A DNA stretch of 64,000 nucleotides from Muribaculaceae bacterium (GTDB lineage: Bacteria; Bacteroidota; Bacteroidia; Bacteroidales; Muribaculaceae). Within the stretch, counting starts at the first letter, position 1; every line of letters begins with the position of its first letter. Below the pieces are notes generated by a model, which was not told where the DNA came from, searched no databases, and saw nothing but the letters and a program-made list of their open reading frames with translations. Below are positions 34,513 to 43,740 of the stretch, piece by piece. Made by a program: the position numbers and the translations under genes. The stretch spans positions 5,482 to 69,481 of the forward strand of contig VSPO01000004.1 of the NCBI GenBank assembly GCA_009775375.1, in the 5' to 3' direction.

Positions 34513-35635
34513 TGGCCGCCTCCTCCAATACTTTGAAAACGCGTTCAAACTGAGTAGTTTCCATCCCTGCCCCAAGGGAAAAACGTATGCGTTCCCCTCC
34601 GGGCGGCACTGTTGGGCGGCGTATCGGCAGCGCGATTATTCCGCTTTCCCGTAGCCGCGAGGCTATCTTCAATGCCTTGGCTGCATCCCCTGTCATAAAA
34701 GGAATGATCTGCGACGTGGATGGCGACTCTTCCCTCGCGATCTTGTTTATCCTTTCTGTGAATGTCCGGGATATTTCTGCCAGATGTTTGCGGGCATCCC
34801 CCATATCCAGGATTTTCTCAAGCATGAGAATGGTCCAGGCTATGTTGGCCGGAGGCAGGGCTGTGGAGAAGATAAACGGACGAGAAAGATTGATTAGCAA
34901 AGACTTCATTTCAGGAGAAGCCACGGCGAAAGCTCCGGCTGAGGCTGCTGCTTTCCCGAATGTGCCGACGATGATGTCGATATCCTCGGTCAGCCCTATC
35001 TCTTCGGCTACTCCAAGCCCTTTTTCTCCCCTTACCCCGAACGCATGGGCCTCATCCACATACAATATGACATTTGAGAAACGTCTTTTCAGCTCCACGA
35101 GTTTGTCGATGGGTGCTTCGTCGCCGTCCATGCTGTAGATGGATTCCGCCACCACCACGATTCTCTCGTATTTCTCCGATTCCTTCTCAACGATGTTTTC
35201 GAGTTTTGTGGCGTCGTTATGGGGAAAACGTTTGAATTCAGCCCCGTTTATGCGAAGCCCGTCGATGACGGAGGCATGGATGAGCTTGTCGCAGACAAAA
35301 AGGGTGGAGGGTAGGGAAAGAGCCCCGATGCACCCGACGTTGGCATGATAGCCGGAATTGAAGAGCAACGCCGGTCGTCCGTAAAGACGCTGGAGCATAT
35401 CCTCAAGCCTCAGATGATAGTTCTGTCGCGTCGACAATAGCCGTGACGCCGAAGAGGAGAAGGCGGCGTCGGGAAATCTGTCGGTAAATTCTTTGGTAAA
35501 CTCCCTGAAGGATGCCCCAAGCGAAAGGTAATCGTTCGACGAAAGGTCAAGCATATCGGTTGCGGGCTCTTCGGGAATCGTGCGAAGCCTGTTCTCCGAT
35601 TTCAGGGTCTGGAGGATTCCGTTTATCGTTGGCAT
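34502..35635 (-). CDS. bioF: 8-amino-7-oxononanoate synthase
   Basis: PLP enzyme condensing pimeloyl-ACP with alanine to 8-amino-7-oxononanoate, the first dedicated ring-building step in biotin synthesis. Visible motifs: LDLSSNDYLSLG near the N-terminus, SGYHANVGCIGAL, DEAHAFGVRGEKGLG, and GTFGKAAASAGAF with the PLP lysine. Length 377 residues is normal. It is 4 nt downstream of bioA and overlaps the bioG/C start, so the three genes are tightly coupled. Confidence 0.95.
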   Translation of the reverse strand: MPTINGILQTLKSENRLRTIPEEPATDMLDLSSNDYLSLGASFREFTKEFTDRFPDAAFSSSASRLLSTRQNYHLRLEDMLQRLYGRPALLFNSGYHANVGCIGALSLPSTLFVCDKLIHASVIDGLRINGAEFKRFPHNDATKLENIVEKESEKYERIVVVAESIYSMDGDEAPIDKLVELKRRFSNVILYVDEAHAFGVRGEKGLGVAEEIGLTEDIDIIVGTFGKAAASAGAFAVASPEMKSLLINLSRPFIFSTALPPANIAWTILMLEKILDMGDARKHLAEISRTFTERINKIAREESPSTSQIIPFMTGDAAKALKIASRLRESGIIALPIRRPTVPPGGERIRFSLGAGMETTQFERVFKVLEEAANEV

Positions 35636-35639
35636 ATGT

Positions 35640-36962
35640 TCAATTCGCTTTTTGTGGAGGAAGGCCTGCCACGAGTTTCACCAAGGCCTCGCAAAGACGC
35701 TCCACCTGACTGTCGCTGACGGCCAGATAAGGGGGCATTATATAGCAGTTGTGGCCGAAAGGACGTATCCATACCCCCTCGGCGACACATCTTTTCTGAA
35801 ACTCGCCGCAGTCTACGTATTGCTCTGTCTCAATCACTCCGATCCCTCCGAGCACTCTCACGTCTCTGACGTTGGGAAGCTTCTTCGCCGGTGCGAGTTT
35901 CTCCTTCATGATGGTTTCGATTCGCTGAATCCTCTCCTGCCAGAGGGAGTCAAGCAGAAGTTTTGTGGAGGCAAGCGCCACGGCACATGCAAGAGGGTTC
36001 CCCATAAACGTCGGTCCGTGCATCATTACTCCGGCCTCTCCCGAGGATATCATGTCGGCCACTTTCGCAGAGGCCGCCACGGCCGAGAAGGTCATGTAGC
36101 CTCCGGTGAGGGCTTTCCCTATTAGCATGATGTCGGGCTCGACACCGGCATGCTCCCATGCAAACAGACGGCCTGTGCGCCCGAACCCTGTCGCGATTTC
36201 ATCGAATATTAGCAGGATGCCCTTTTCGTCGCACGCCCTGCGCAACTCCCTGAGATATTGTGGATGATAGAAACGCATCCCTCCCGCTCCCTGCACGATG
36301 GGTTCGAGTATGACGGCTGCAAGTTCGTCTGAATGCTCATCAAGGATTTTCTGCATTGGCAGAAAATCTTTGGGATTCCATTCTTCGTCAAAACGGCATT
36401 GCGGCGCGTCAGCGAAATAGCGGATGGGCAGGGCAGGCCCGAATGCCCCGTGCATACCCGTGACGGGATCGCATACCGACATAGCGTTCCATGTGTCGCC
36501 GTGGTAGCCGCTTCTTATGGTGGCGAAATTGGTGCGTTTATGGTTGTTCTGTGCCTGCACGGCCATCTTCATGGCCACTTCCGTGGCCACTGAGCCTGAA
36601 TCCGCATAGAATATATGATTCATCGACGGGGGCAGAATCGAAAGAAGAAGTTTGCCCAATTCAATTGCCGGACGATGGGTCAGTCCGCCGAACATGACGT
36701 GGCTCATCTTTTCGAGCTGATCTTTTATCGCGGAGTTGAGCGCGGGATGGTTGTAGCCATGTATTACGCACCACCACGACGACATGCCGTCGATAAGTCG
36801 GGTTCCGTCGGCCAGGACGATCTCCGCCCCCTCTGCGTGGTCCACGACGTAGGTAGGGAGTGGGTTATGAGTGCTTGTATAAGGATGCCACAGGTGGGCG
36901 CGGTCAAACCCATCATGGTTTGTCGCCTGCGGGCATATCTTTTTATCGTTTGCGGATGTCAT
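35640..36962 (-). CDS. bioA: Adenosylmethionine-8-amino-7-oxononanoate aminotransferase
   Basis: Class III PLP aminotransferase making 7,8-diaminononanoate with SAM as amino donor. [16 protein letters not shown] near residue 25 and [14 protein letters not shown] are diagnostic for Bio[20 protein letters not shown] and the PLP lysine segment [11 protein letters not shown] follow. Length 440 residues. First gene of the bio operon; bioD is 10 kb away and bioB is not in this window. Confidence 0.95.
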   Translation of the reverse strand: MTSANDKKICPQATNHDGFDRAHLWHPYTSTHNPLPTYVVDHAEGAEIVLADGTRLIDGMSSWWCVIHGYNHPALNSAIKDQLEKMSHVMFGGLTHRPAIELGKLLLSILPPSMNHIFYADSGSVATEVAMKMAVQAQNNHKRTNFATIRSGYHGDTWNAMSVCDPVTGMHGAFGPALPIRYFADAPQCRFDEEWNPKDFLPMQKILDEHSDELAAVILEPIVQGAGGMRFYHPQYLRELRRACDEKGILLIFDEIATGFGRTGRLFAWEHAGVEPDIMLIGKALTGGYMTFSAVAASAKVADMISSGEAGVMMHGPTFMGNPLACAVALASTKLLLDSLWQERIQRIETIMKEKLAPAKKLPNVRDVRVLGGIGVIETEQYVDCGEFQKRCVAEGVWIRPFGHNCYIMPPYLAVSDSQVERLCEALVKLVAGLPPQKAN

Positions 36963-36981
36963 TTCCTCTTCATGATTTTAA

Positions 36982-37003
36982 TGAAGTCGTTTAAACAACT
37001 TCA
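36982..37003. promoter_or_regulatory. 22-bp palindromic operator candidate at the bio operon start site
   Basis: Arms TGAAGT / ACTTCA flank a GTTTAAAC core, with a single mismatched pair (C/A) between them. It lies 4 nt downstream of the -7 box, where the RNA start is expected, and 20 nt before bioA. A biotin-responsive repressor such as BirA is the obvious candidate; the protein is not identified here. Confidence 0.6.
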
Positions 37004-37006
37004 ATG

Positions 37007-37037
37007 CGAAATTACAAAATCTTACTCACAAAAGCAA
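37007..37037 (-). promoter_or_regulatory. Promoter of the bioA operon
   Basis: Minus strand: TTG (37037-37035), 20-nt spacer, TAATTTCG (37014-37007), one base off TAnnTTTG. Confidence 0.6.
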
Positions 37038-37054
37038 CAATTGATTTGTGCTCG

Positions 37055-38449
37055 TCAGTCAATCTTCTTCGAGATACTATCTTGTCTCTGTGAATTTATC
37101 TTTTTGTTAGATGGATTTAGATCTTTTAATTCCGGCTCACAGAGCATACCCTCAAATATCCCGGTTAGTTTTGTATAATGGCGCATTTCTGCATTTTGGT
37201 TATGAGGCGTTATAAGACCTAAAGCCGCCATATCGTTAAACAACCTGACAAGGGATCTTCCGATGGCCCATGCCAAGTTGACGGGGACAGCATTACCTAT
37301 CTGCTTATATTGAGCGGAAAGATTCCCACAGAAATGCCAATCGTCGGGAAATGTCTGAATGCGGGCATATTCTCTGATAGTCAGTGGGCGTGTCTCATAA
37401 GGATGACATCGTTCTGTTTGTTTTTGTGCAGGTGCGCATGTAAGGGTAAGGCTCGGCTCTTCCATCGACAGACGGCGAGCCATTCCGGTTTTCCCGCCTC
37501 CGAGATTATAACTACCTTTCATGTATTCCCGAGCGACATCTTCAGGAAGATTTCTCCAGTCGCCACCCTCAGGAACGAGCGACATTACTTTTTTCTTGGA
37601 TTCAGGATACGATTGTCCTTCAGATTCGGGGACATCGGTGCTAAATAGATCCCCTGCGAAAAATGCATCTCGTAGAGTCCTAACTTGTGTACAGACATCA
37701 GGCCATTTGAAAGACACAAATGGTGCGATGTCATTCCTTATTGCAATTAGAATTAATCGTTCCCGTTTTTGTGGTACGTTGTATTGAAGGGCTCTCAATA
37801 TCTTTGGCTCGACGAGAGTGTAGCCCAATTCCGATATTACATTCTTGATTGTCTGAAGCGTGCGTCCTTCATCATGTTCAAGGAGTCCCCTCACATTTTC
37901 TCCTAAAAAAACTTTTGGCTGTATCTCCTTGACGGCGCGGGCAAGTTCAAAAAACAAAGTTCCTCGGGTCTCTTCAAATCCAAGACGTTTCCCGGCATAG
38001 GAGAATGCTTGACAAGGAAATCCACCTGACAAGAAGTCAATTTCACCTCTGAAAGGAGTGAAATCGATATCATGGATGTCTCCTTCTACCACATTCCATT
38101 CCGGACGGTTATGTCTTAGAGTATTGCATGCACTATGGTTGAATTCATTTAAAAGAAGGTGGCGGAATCCGGCCTTTTCCATTCCCAGGGCAAGACCTCC
38201 ACCACCGGCAAATAATTCCGCAGAGGTAAACTCAAATGCCGGTACAACGTTCAATTCTTCTTTCCAGCGGGAATGGATCATATTGTGCACTTCCGGAATA
38301 GATTCCACTTCTTGCAAAAAGAAATAAGTTTTTCCATCAGTGCCTGAGTGAGACTTGTATTTTCCGTTGTTGATCCATTTGTCAACAGTGGCACGAGAGA
38401 CTCCCAGTAAATCAGCGAAATTGTTAATGGATATGGTCGTTTGTGGCAT
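37055..38449 (-). CDS. DNA (cytosine-5) methyltransferase of a type II R-M system, with N-terminal HTH
   Basis: Modification enzyme protecting host DNA. C5-methyltransferase motifs are complete: I (ELFAGGGGLALGME), IV (GGFPCQAFSYAG with the catalytic Cys), VI (ENVRGLLEH), VIII (QKRERLIL) and X (GNAVPVNLAW). The N-terminal 60 residues form an excisionase/MerR-like helix-turn-helix (FADLLGVSRATVDKWINNGKY), which could let the enzyme repress its own operon. The target region resembles Eco47II/Sau96I-type enzymes (GGNCC), in line with the adjacent nuclease. The start at 38449 leaves 4 nt after the nuclease stop; an in-frame ATG at 38482 would overlap it. The product is about 464 residues. Confidence 0.92.
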   Translation of the reverse strand: MPQTTISINNFADLLGVSRATVDKWINNGKYKSHSGTDGKTYFFLQEVESIPEVHNMIHSRWKEELNVVPAFEFTSAELFAGGGGLALGMEKAGFRHLLLNEFNHSACNTLRHNRPEWNVVEGDIHDIDFTPFRGEIDFLSGGFPCQAFSYAGKRLGFEETRGTLFFELARAVKEIQPKVFLGENVRGLLEHDEGRTLQTIKNVISELGYTLVEPKILRALQYNVPQKRERLILIAIRNDIAPFVSFKWPDVCTQVRTLRDAFFAGDLFSTDVPESEGQSYPESKKKVMSLVPEGGDWRNLPEDVAREYMKGSYNLGGGKTGMARRLSMEEPSLTLTCAPAQKQTERCHPYETRPLTIREYARIQTFPDDWHFCGNLSAQYKQIGNAVPVNLAWAIGRSLVRLFNDMAALGLITPHNQNAEMRHYTKLTGIFEGMLCEPELKDLNPSNKKINSQRQDSISKKID

Positions 38450-38453
38450 ATTA

Positions 38454-39200
38454 CTAATTGATAAACTGTTCGAATCCTTCATATGTCTTAAATGCCAAAA
38501 GATAAAGTGCAGTCAGAAGATCTGCATGTTCTTTGGTGAGTTCTTTATATACTGTGTTGTTGAATACAAGAGCTTCATTTTCGCTGATTACGTCCTCAAT
38601 AATCTGAGGAAGTGCGACGCATAGTTTATAAAAAGCCTTTGGGTCTCCGAACACCATCTCATAGAATTTGTCCATCGACATGCGTCTTATGCATTTGTGG
38701 GAACGTGAAATTTTATCCAAGGAAATATGCCATGGCTTGTCTTGAGATTTAGTTGAAATCGCTTCTACAAGATAGCAGGTTGCCTGGTCGTCATCCAATA
38801 GTTTTGCCTGCATCTTCATATAGGTTTTCTGAGAAGAGGCAGAATTCATGGTATTGTGTTTGTTTTTCAATTCCACATATATGTGGAGCTTTTCATTCTC
38901 CACATCAAAGCCATGTTTAGGCACAATCCATCCGTTTCCCGCGTAACGGAAAATATTTTGATGGAAATAGCCAATGCTATTGGAATTGCTTTTGTCTATT
39001 TGCCGTAAACATTCATCTTCTATCGCCTCTTGTATTGTCTTGCCATATATTTTGGAGTCAAATGTTAGTTTTATTGGATCAACAATATGCTCATTGAATT
39101 TTTTAAGAGAGATATCTCTTCGATATGATTCCACAGTGCTTTTTACGTGTTGAAATATATCTTCATTGGAAATGAATCCAAGATTGTAGTCGTGTCTCAT
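38454..39200 (-). CDS. Eco47II-family type II restriction endonuclease
   Basis: Predicted to cut at GGNCC, by resemblance to Eco47II as I recall that family. Conserved stretches: IVDPIKLTFDSKIYG, IDKSNSNSIGYFHQNIFRY, GFDVENEKLHIYVELKNKHNTMNSASS (holds the likely PD-ExK-type metal site, D...E-K-K), and SQKTYMKMQAKLLDDDQATCYLVE. Length 248 residues matches the family. The gene precedes the methyltransferase in one operon, the less common order, so timing of expression matters for the host. Composition is more AT-rich than the bio genes beside it by eye, which fits horizontal acquisition. Confidence 0.9.
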   Translation of the reverse strand: MRHDYNLGFISNEDIFQHVKSTVESYRRDISLKKFNEHIVDPIKLTFDSKIYGKTIQEAIEDECLRQIDKSNSNSIGYFHQNIFRYAGNGWIVPKHGFDVENEKLHIYVELKNKHNTMNSASSQKTYMKMQAKLLDDDQATCYLVEAISTKSQDKPWHISLDKISRSHKCIRRMSMDKFYEMVFGDPKAFYKLCVALPQIIEDVISENEALVFNNTVYKELTKEHADLLTALYLLAFKTYEGFEQFIN

Positions 39201-39267
39201 TAAAAGATAAAATTTTGAATTACGGTTTGAAGACTCCCATAGGCGGATAATCTTTAAGTTAGAAACG

Positions 39268-39275
39268 CAAATTTA
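39268..39275 (-). promoter_or_regulatory. Candidate -7 box of the R-M operon
   Basis: TAAATTTG on the minus strand, 68 nt before the endonuclease start. No clear -33 partner. Confidence 0.4.
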
Positions 39276-39376
39276 CAAAATTTCCTTCAATGGGGAAAAC
39301 GTATACATCGGATTTAATGTTCATCTTAAGGAAAGACAAGGCGCCAGTTCCCAAAAGAAGGTTGACCCCAAACAAG

Positions 39377-39607
39377 TCAATTTTTTTCAGGACGAGACAT
39401 ACACTCCTTGCCTGATATGATTGTCGGAGATTCTGCAAGCAACGACTGTTGAATCAAAAAGCAACTCTTAAATTCAGCAAGCAGTGGTTGCTGAATTTGT
39501 AATCCCTTGAAAGAAAGATAGAACTTTCTATAATTGCGTAGAGTGGTAGCAGAATAACCTTTGTCATATTCTGCCGTCAACGCCTCTGAAGCAAGTTCTA
39601 TAATCTC
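39377..39607 (-). pseudogene. DUF1016 (YhcG-like) N-terminal gene remnant
   Basis: The frame opens after a stop at 39608-39610 and reads EIIELASEALTAEYDKGYSATT, then LRNYRKFYLSF, which resembles the DUF1016 N-terminal helical domain (LTAEYGKG..., NLRxxRxFYLxF). An apparent TTG start at 39580 is simply the Leu of that motif. The remaining frame (two related IQQ-LLAE segments) ends early, no ATG start exists, and the PD-ExK nuclease half is missing. It is therefore a decayed fragment, next to the R-M pair. Confidence 0.6.
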
Positions 39608-39643
39608 TTACATGGTTGCATAAGGGAAATCTTGAACAAATGG

Positions 39644-42121
39644 TCAGACGGGATCGACGTCGTAGTAGATAATGGAGGTTTTGATGTCGGGGTTGGAGGC
39701 GATGCCGGCGAATATCTGCCGCAACAGGTCTTTCACCTTTTTCATCGATGCTCCGGCCTCCACCTTCAGCATTATTGATTGCAGATAGTATGTCGCTACA
39801 CGGGAGACGAACGGCTTTTCAGGCCCGAGCACCCTTTCCCCGAATACTTTTCGCAAGGCCATGGTGTAGGCCACGGCTGCTCGGTCGCATGCCATATTGT
39901 CCTTGTTTTTCAGGTAGATGTTGATGACCTTTGTGAATGGGGGATAGGCATAGCGACTGCGGTCGGCTATCTCCTCCTTGTAGTAGGATTGATAGTCGTG
40001 GGCCTTTACATATTTCAGTATTTCATGACCGGGGTTGGCGGTCTGGATTACGACCGTCCCTTTCTCCTTTCTCCTTCCGGCCCTTCCCGCCACCTGTTCA
40101 AGCATATTGAATGCTCGCTCGTTGCTGCGGAAGTCGGGGAAATTGAGAAGCGTGTCGGCATTCAGCACCCCTACGATACTCACATCCCCGAAATCAAGAC
40201 CTTTCGACACCATCTGAGTGCCGACAAGAATGTCGGTCTCATGGCGCGCGAATTCCTCTATGATTTCCTGATATGCATCTTTGTTCCTGGTCGTGTCGAG
40301 ATCCATCCTGACCACTCTGTAATCTTTAAATTCCTGTTGCACCTCCTCGGCTATACGTTCCGTGCCATAGCCGAATATGCGGACGCTGTTCTGTCCGCAC
40401 GCCGGGCATAAGGAAGGCAACATTCTGGAGAAGCCACAATAGTGGCAACGGAGAAGGTTGAGGTTCTTATGATAGACAAGAGTGACGTCGCAATTCTGAC
40501 ATTTGGGCGACCAGCCACACTGGTCGCAGACCACGACCGGGGCAAAACCGCGCCTGTTCTGGAAAAGAATGGCCTGACGGTGAGACGTCATGGCGTCAAG
40601 TATACGCATCCTGAGAGGTGAGGAGATTATCCCCTTCACCTCTTTTTTCTTTCTCAGTGCTGGCATGTCGAGAATTTCCACGTCGGGAAGCGATGCCCCC
40701 TCGAAGCGTTCTGTCAGAGTGACGAGACCGTATTTCCCGTTCGTAGCCTTGAAATATGTCTCCACAGAGGGTGTTGCCGATCCCAAGAGTGTCTTTGCTC
40801 CGTGCATCTGGGCCAATACGAGGGCGGCATCGCGGGCGTTGTAGCGCGGTGCCGGGTCATATTGCTTGAAGGAGGATTCATGCTCCTCATCCACTATGAC
40901 CAGTCCGAGTCTGGAAAACGGCAGAAAAACCGACGACCTTACTCCAAGCACGACGAGTGGACTATCGGAATGAAGAAGTTTGTTCCAGATATCGACTCTT
41001 TCGGAGTCGGAGAACTTGGAATGGTAGACGAGCAGTCGATTGCCGAACACCTTGCGCAGACGGTCTGACAATTGGGTGGTCAGGGAGATCTCCGGCACGA
41101 GGTAAAGCACCTGTGTCCCCGTGGCGAGCACCTGGGAAATCAAATGTGTGTAGATTTCCGTCTTTCCGCTCCCGGTGACGCCGTGGAGCAGCTGGATAGG
41201 ACGCTCTTTCCATCCTTTGATAATTTCCTCCCTGCATTCTGTCTGGGCGGGGGATAGGGGCGACAGCCGGATCTCAGTCTCGTCGGAATCCGGGGAGAAG
41301 CGGTTGATGCTTTTTTTGTAGACCTCCATTATCCCTTTTTCCACGAGCGACCGCAATACAGCCGGACTCACTCCGGAGACATCGAGAAAGCGTTGTTTCT
41401 CCACGTCCTTCAAATCGCCTGTGGGCGACATCCATCCTGAAAGGTCGAGGTAGGCGATGAGTGCTCTCTCCTGTTGACGCGATCGGGTCACGAGTGAGAA
41501 GAATTCATGAATCCTTTCGGAATCACCTCTTTCTGCTTTCAGTCTGACGAAGGAGACCTTCTTTGGTCGGTAGCGTTCCACGACTTTCTCATCAATCTCG
41601 ACGATTGATTGCTCCAGGAGCTGGCTGACGAGGGATGCGACGTTTTTGAAACTTGTCTCGGCCTCGATTTCTGCGATTTTCATCCTTTTCTTCTCCTGAA
41701 GGTGCTGGATGAGGATGGCCTGACGTTCGGAGAGTGTGAAGGGCGACGATTCATCCGGCTCATAGTCCGGGTTAAGCGAGATGTAAGTCTCGCTTTCCGG
41801 CTTGAGTCCGGTGGGGACGGCCGCTTTGAAGACCTCTCCGGGGGCACAAAGATAATAGTCAGCTATCCAATGCCATAATTTGACTTGTGGATACCTGACT
41901 ATCGGTGCCGAATCGAGTGGAGCCGAGATCGGCTTCACTTCGTAGTTCTTGGGCTGGTTGGAATGGATGGCCTCTACGATGGCCGTATAGAATTTCTTTT
42001 TGCCGAATTGCACAAGCACACGCGAACCGACCTGCACGTCTTTCTCCATATCCTGAGGGATGGAATACGTGAAGGTGGAGTAGAGGGGAAGAGGTAGGAT
42101 GACTTCTGCAAACAAAGGCAA
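39644..42121 (-). CDS. priA: Primosomal replication-restart helicase PriA
   Basis: Reloads the replisome at stalled forks, 825 residues. An N-terminal DNA-binding domain (about 1-110) is followed by the helicase core: GVTGSGKTEIY (Walker A), DEEHESSFKQ (DExH), GSATPSVET and VSKGLDFGDVSIVG. The zinc-binding insert is CDQCGWSPKCQNC...CHYCGF...CPACG, the hallmark of PriA. It starts 6 nt after the outer-membrane protein gene upstream and may be cotranscribed with it. Confidence 0.96.
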   Translation of the reverse strand: MPLFAEVILPLPLYSTFTYSIPQDMEKDVQVGSRVLVQFGKKKFYTAIVEAIHSNQPKNYEVKPISAPLDSAPIVRYPQVKLWHWIADYYLCAPGEVFKAAVPTGLKPESETYISLNPDYEPDESSPFTLSERQAILIQHLQEKKRMKIAEIEAETSFKNVASLVSQLLEQSIVEIDEKVVERYRPKKVSFVRLKAERGDSERIHEFFSLVTRSRQQERALIAYLDLSGWMSPTGDLKDVEKQRFLDVSGVSPAVLRSLVEKGIMEVYKKSINRFSPDSDETEIRLSPLSPAQTECREEIIKGWKERPIQLLHGVTGSGKTEIYTHLISQVLATGTQVLYLVPEISLTTQLSDRLRKVFGNRLLVYHSKFSDSERVDIWNKLLHSDSPLVVLGVRSSVFLPFSRLGLVIVDEEHESSFKQYDPAPRYNARDAALVLAQMHGAKTLLGSATPSVETYFKATNGKYGLVTLTERFEGASLPDVEILDMPALRKKKEVKGIISSPLRMRILDAMTSHRQAILFQNRRGFAPVVVCDQCGWSPKCQNCDVTLVYHKNLNLLRCHYCGFSRMLPSLCPACGQNSVRIFGYGTERIAEEVQQEFKDYRVVRMDLDTTRNKDAYQEIIEEFARHETDILVGTQMVSKGLDFGDVSIVGVLNADTLLNFPDFRSNERAFNMLEQVAGRAGRRKEKGTVVIQTANPGHEILKYVKAHDYQSYYKEEIADRSRYAYPPFTKVINIYLKNKDNMACDRAAVAYTMALRKVFGERVLGPEKPFVSRVATYYLQSIMLKVEAGASMKKVKDLLRQIFAGIASNPDIKTSIIYYDVDPV

Positions 42122-42127
42122 TTTTCG

Positions 42128-42742
42128 TTATTTAAGGAAATAAGCTAAATTGATAAACCATCCCCTTGGCAGGGCGGAATAGTTGTCGAGCTTCTTGGTG
42201 CGGATCTCATAGCTGATGCCCCAGGAATATCCGCCTGAGATCTGCCAGCGTTCGAGAAGCTCCACGCCGGCTCCGCATTGCATTGCCACGTAGGCTCCGG
42301 GATGTTCGAGGGCTGGCTGGTCGTTGGTGGCTACGTCTATGTAGAACACCGGACCTCCATAGACGAACGGGGCAAGATATTGCTCAAAACCGTTCATTCT
42401 CGTCCATTTGAATTTCAGGTTCAAAGGGATTTCGATGGTATGCATCCAGACGTTCTGGTTTTTGATTCCGTCGGAGCTCCATATGGGGAAGTCGCCGAAA
42501 TTGACTTTCGCTCCATGGAGATTGTAGCGCAGGCCGAGATCCACTCCGAATCCGATGCCGGGAATCATGAGCTCTCCGGCAACGCCGGCTTGCATGCCTG
42601 TCAATCCAGAGGTCTTTGCCAGATTCTGCTTCCAATGGAATGTGGAGAAATTGACTCCGACCGACGGACCCCATCTGAATTCGGCGGAGGCTGCCAGAGA
42701 TGTGGTCACTATTATGGCCAGGATGAGAAGTTTCCTAAACAT
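42128..42742 (-). CDS. Outer-membrane beta-barrel protein (PorT-like fold)
   Basis: Predicted small outer-membrane barrel of 204 residues. A signal peptide (about 1-20, SLAASA) is followed by FRWGPSVGVNFSTFHW, strand-like alternation with many Gly/aromatic residues, and a C-terminal aromatic-rich strand (WFINLAYFLK). It is a paralogue of the gene just upstream: both have an N-terminal VGxN/VKGGLNL motif and a late G-x-G-x-ELL/ELI motif. Similar proteins are called porin family or PorT-like in Bacteroidota. No specific role can be read. Confidence 0.75.
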   Translation of the reverse strand: MFRKLLILAIIVTTSLAASAEFRWGPSVGVNFSTFHWKQNLAKTSGLTGMQAGVAGELMIPGIGFGVDLGLRYNLHGAKVNFGDFPIWSSDGIKNQNVWMHTIEIPLNLKFKWTRMNGFEQYLAPFVYGGPVFYIDVATNDQPALEHPGAYVAMQCGAGVELLERWQISGGYSWGISYEIRTKKLDNYSALPRGWFINLAYFLK

Positions 42743-42831
42743 TATCGATGTTTGATTTGGTTTGTGTTTTGTTGGGGTTGGTTGATGCGGACATTCTCTG
42801 TATATTTAGTTGTCCTTCAGGGATTGAGGCG

Positions 42832-43440
42832 TCAGAAGAGCCATGCGGCGGTGATGGTCCAGTAATTGTTTTTGGCTTTCACTGTTCCGATTTTATCGCT
42901 CCATTGTTTGGCGATGTTGTTCATGCCGAAGCCGTAGCTGCCCTGGATTTGAAGATGGTTGATAAGCTCCAAGCCAAGACCGACGTTCCAGACTGCCTGC
43001 GCTGTCTTGGTAGGTTCGGAGTTCTCCGACTTTGAACTTTTATTGAGCTTTATGGCCACGGCGGGGCCGGTCAGCAGATAGGGCTTTACGATATTGCCTA
43101 CCAAAGGCAGACCAAACTTATATTTGATGTTAAGGGGTATTTCAAGGAAATCTTTGCCGATGTTCATCTCCTTTTGGTCTTCGGTAAGCTCTGCGTTCAT
43201 CCTTGTGTACATGGCTGAGAGGTCGAAGCATAGTCCGATAAGGGGAATCTGGAATTCCGTCATGACTCCGAGGGTGTATCCGCATTTATTTTCGTCGCCG
43301 AATGTGGTGGCTGCGTCGTTGAAGTGGAGGCTGTTGAGGTTAAGACCGCCTTTTACGCCGAATCGTAGTTGGGAGTTGGCTACGCCGAATCCGCAAAGAG
43401 CCACGATCAGCGTCAGAATTAATTTGTTGTACGACTTCAT
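42832..43440 (-). CDS. Outer-membrane beta-barrel protein, paralogue of the next gene
   Basis: 202 residues with a signal peptide (about 1-23, GFGVANS), LRFGVKGGLNLNSLHF at the mature N-terminus, DFLEIPLNIKYKFGLP in the middle, and a terminal aromatic strand (YWTITAAWLF). This pattern is typical of the PorT-like/OMP_b-brl_2 barrels of Bacteroidota. The gap to the second barrel gene is 89 nt, so the pair is likely an operon reaching priA. Function unknown beyond the outer-membrane location. Confidence 0.75.
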   Translation of the reverse strand: MKSYNKLILTLIVALCGFGVANSQLRFGVKGGLNLNSLHFNDAATTFGDENKCGYTLGVMTEFQIPLIGLCFDLSAMYTRMNAELTEDQKEMNIGKDFLEIPLNIKYKFGLPLVGNIVKPYLLTGPAVAIKLNKSSKSENSEPTKTAQAVWNVGLGLELINHLQIQGSYGFGMNNIAKQWSDKIGTVKAKNNYWTITAAWLF

Positions 43441-43536
43441 TTTTATAATTTTTTTGTAAATATGTGTGCGAAATTATTTAGCCGTGTAATTGCAGGGCAA
43501 TATGATTTCAGATTGCCTGTCATGTCTAATCAAATG

Positions 43537-43544
43537 CAAATTTA
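43537..43544 (-). promoter_or_regulatory. Candidate -7 box for the barrel-protein/priA group
   Basis: TAAATTTG on the minus strand, 97 nt before the first start codon. The rest of the 300-nt divergent gap is AT-rich and holds no gene. Confidence 0.4.
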
Positions 43545-43728
43545 GACAAAAATTCTGAGATTTATACATCAACAGAATAAAGAAGTGATTTTTCTTTAGA
43601 GGAAAGTTAATAAAAATATTGAAGTTGGCTATATTTTTAAAGAATGATTATAGAATGATTATAAAATGCTTGCATGCCGACAGCGGATTTTTTCAACGCT
43701 GCCCTGCCGAATTCTCGCTTTTTTTGCC

Positions 43729-43736
43729 TATATTTG
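43729..43736 (+). promoter_or_regulatory. -7 box abutting the DUF59 start codon
   Basis: TATATTTG ends 4 nt before the ATG, so transcription would begin at or next to the start codon. No -33 box is seen. Confidence 0.4.
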
Positions 43737-43740
43737 TGGC

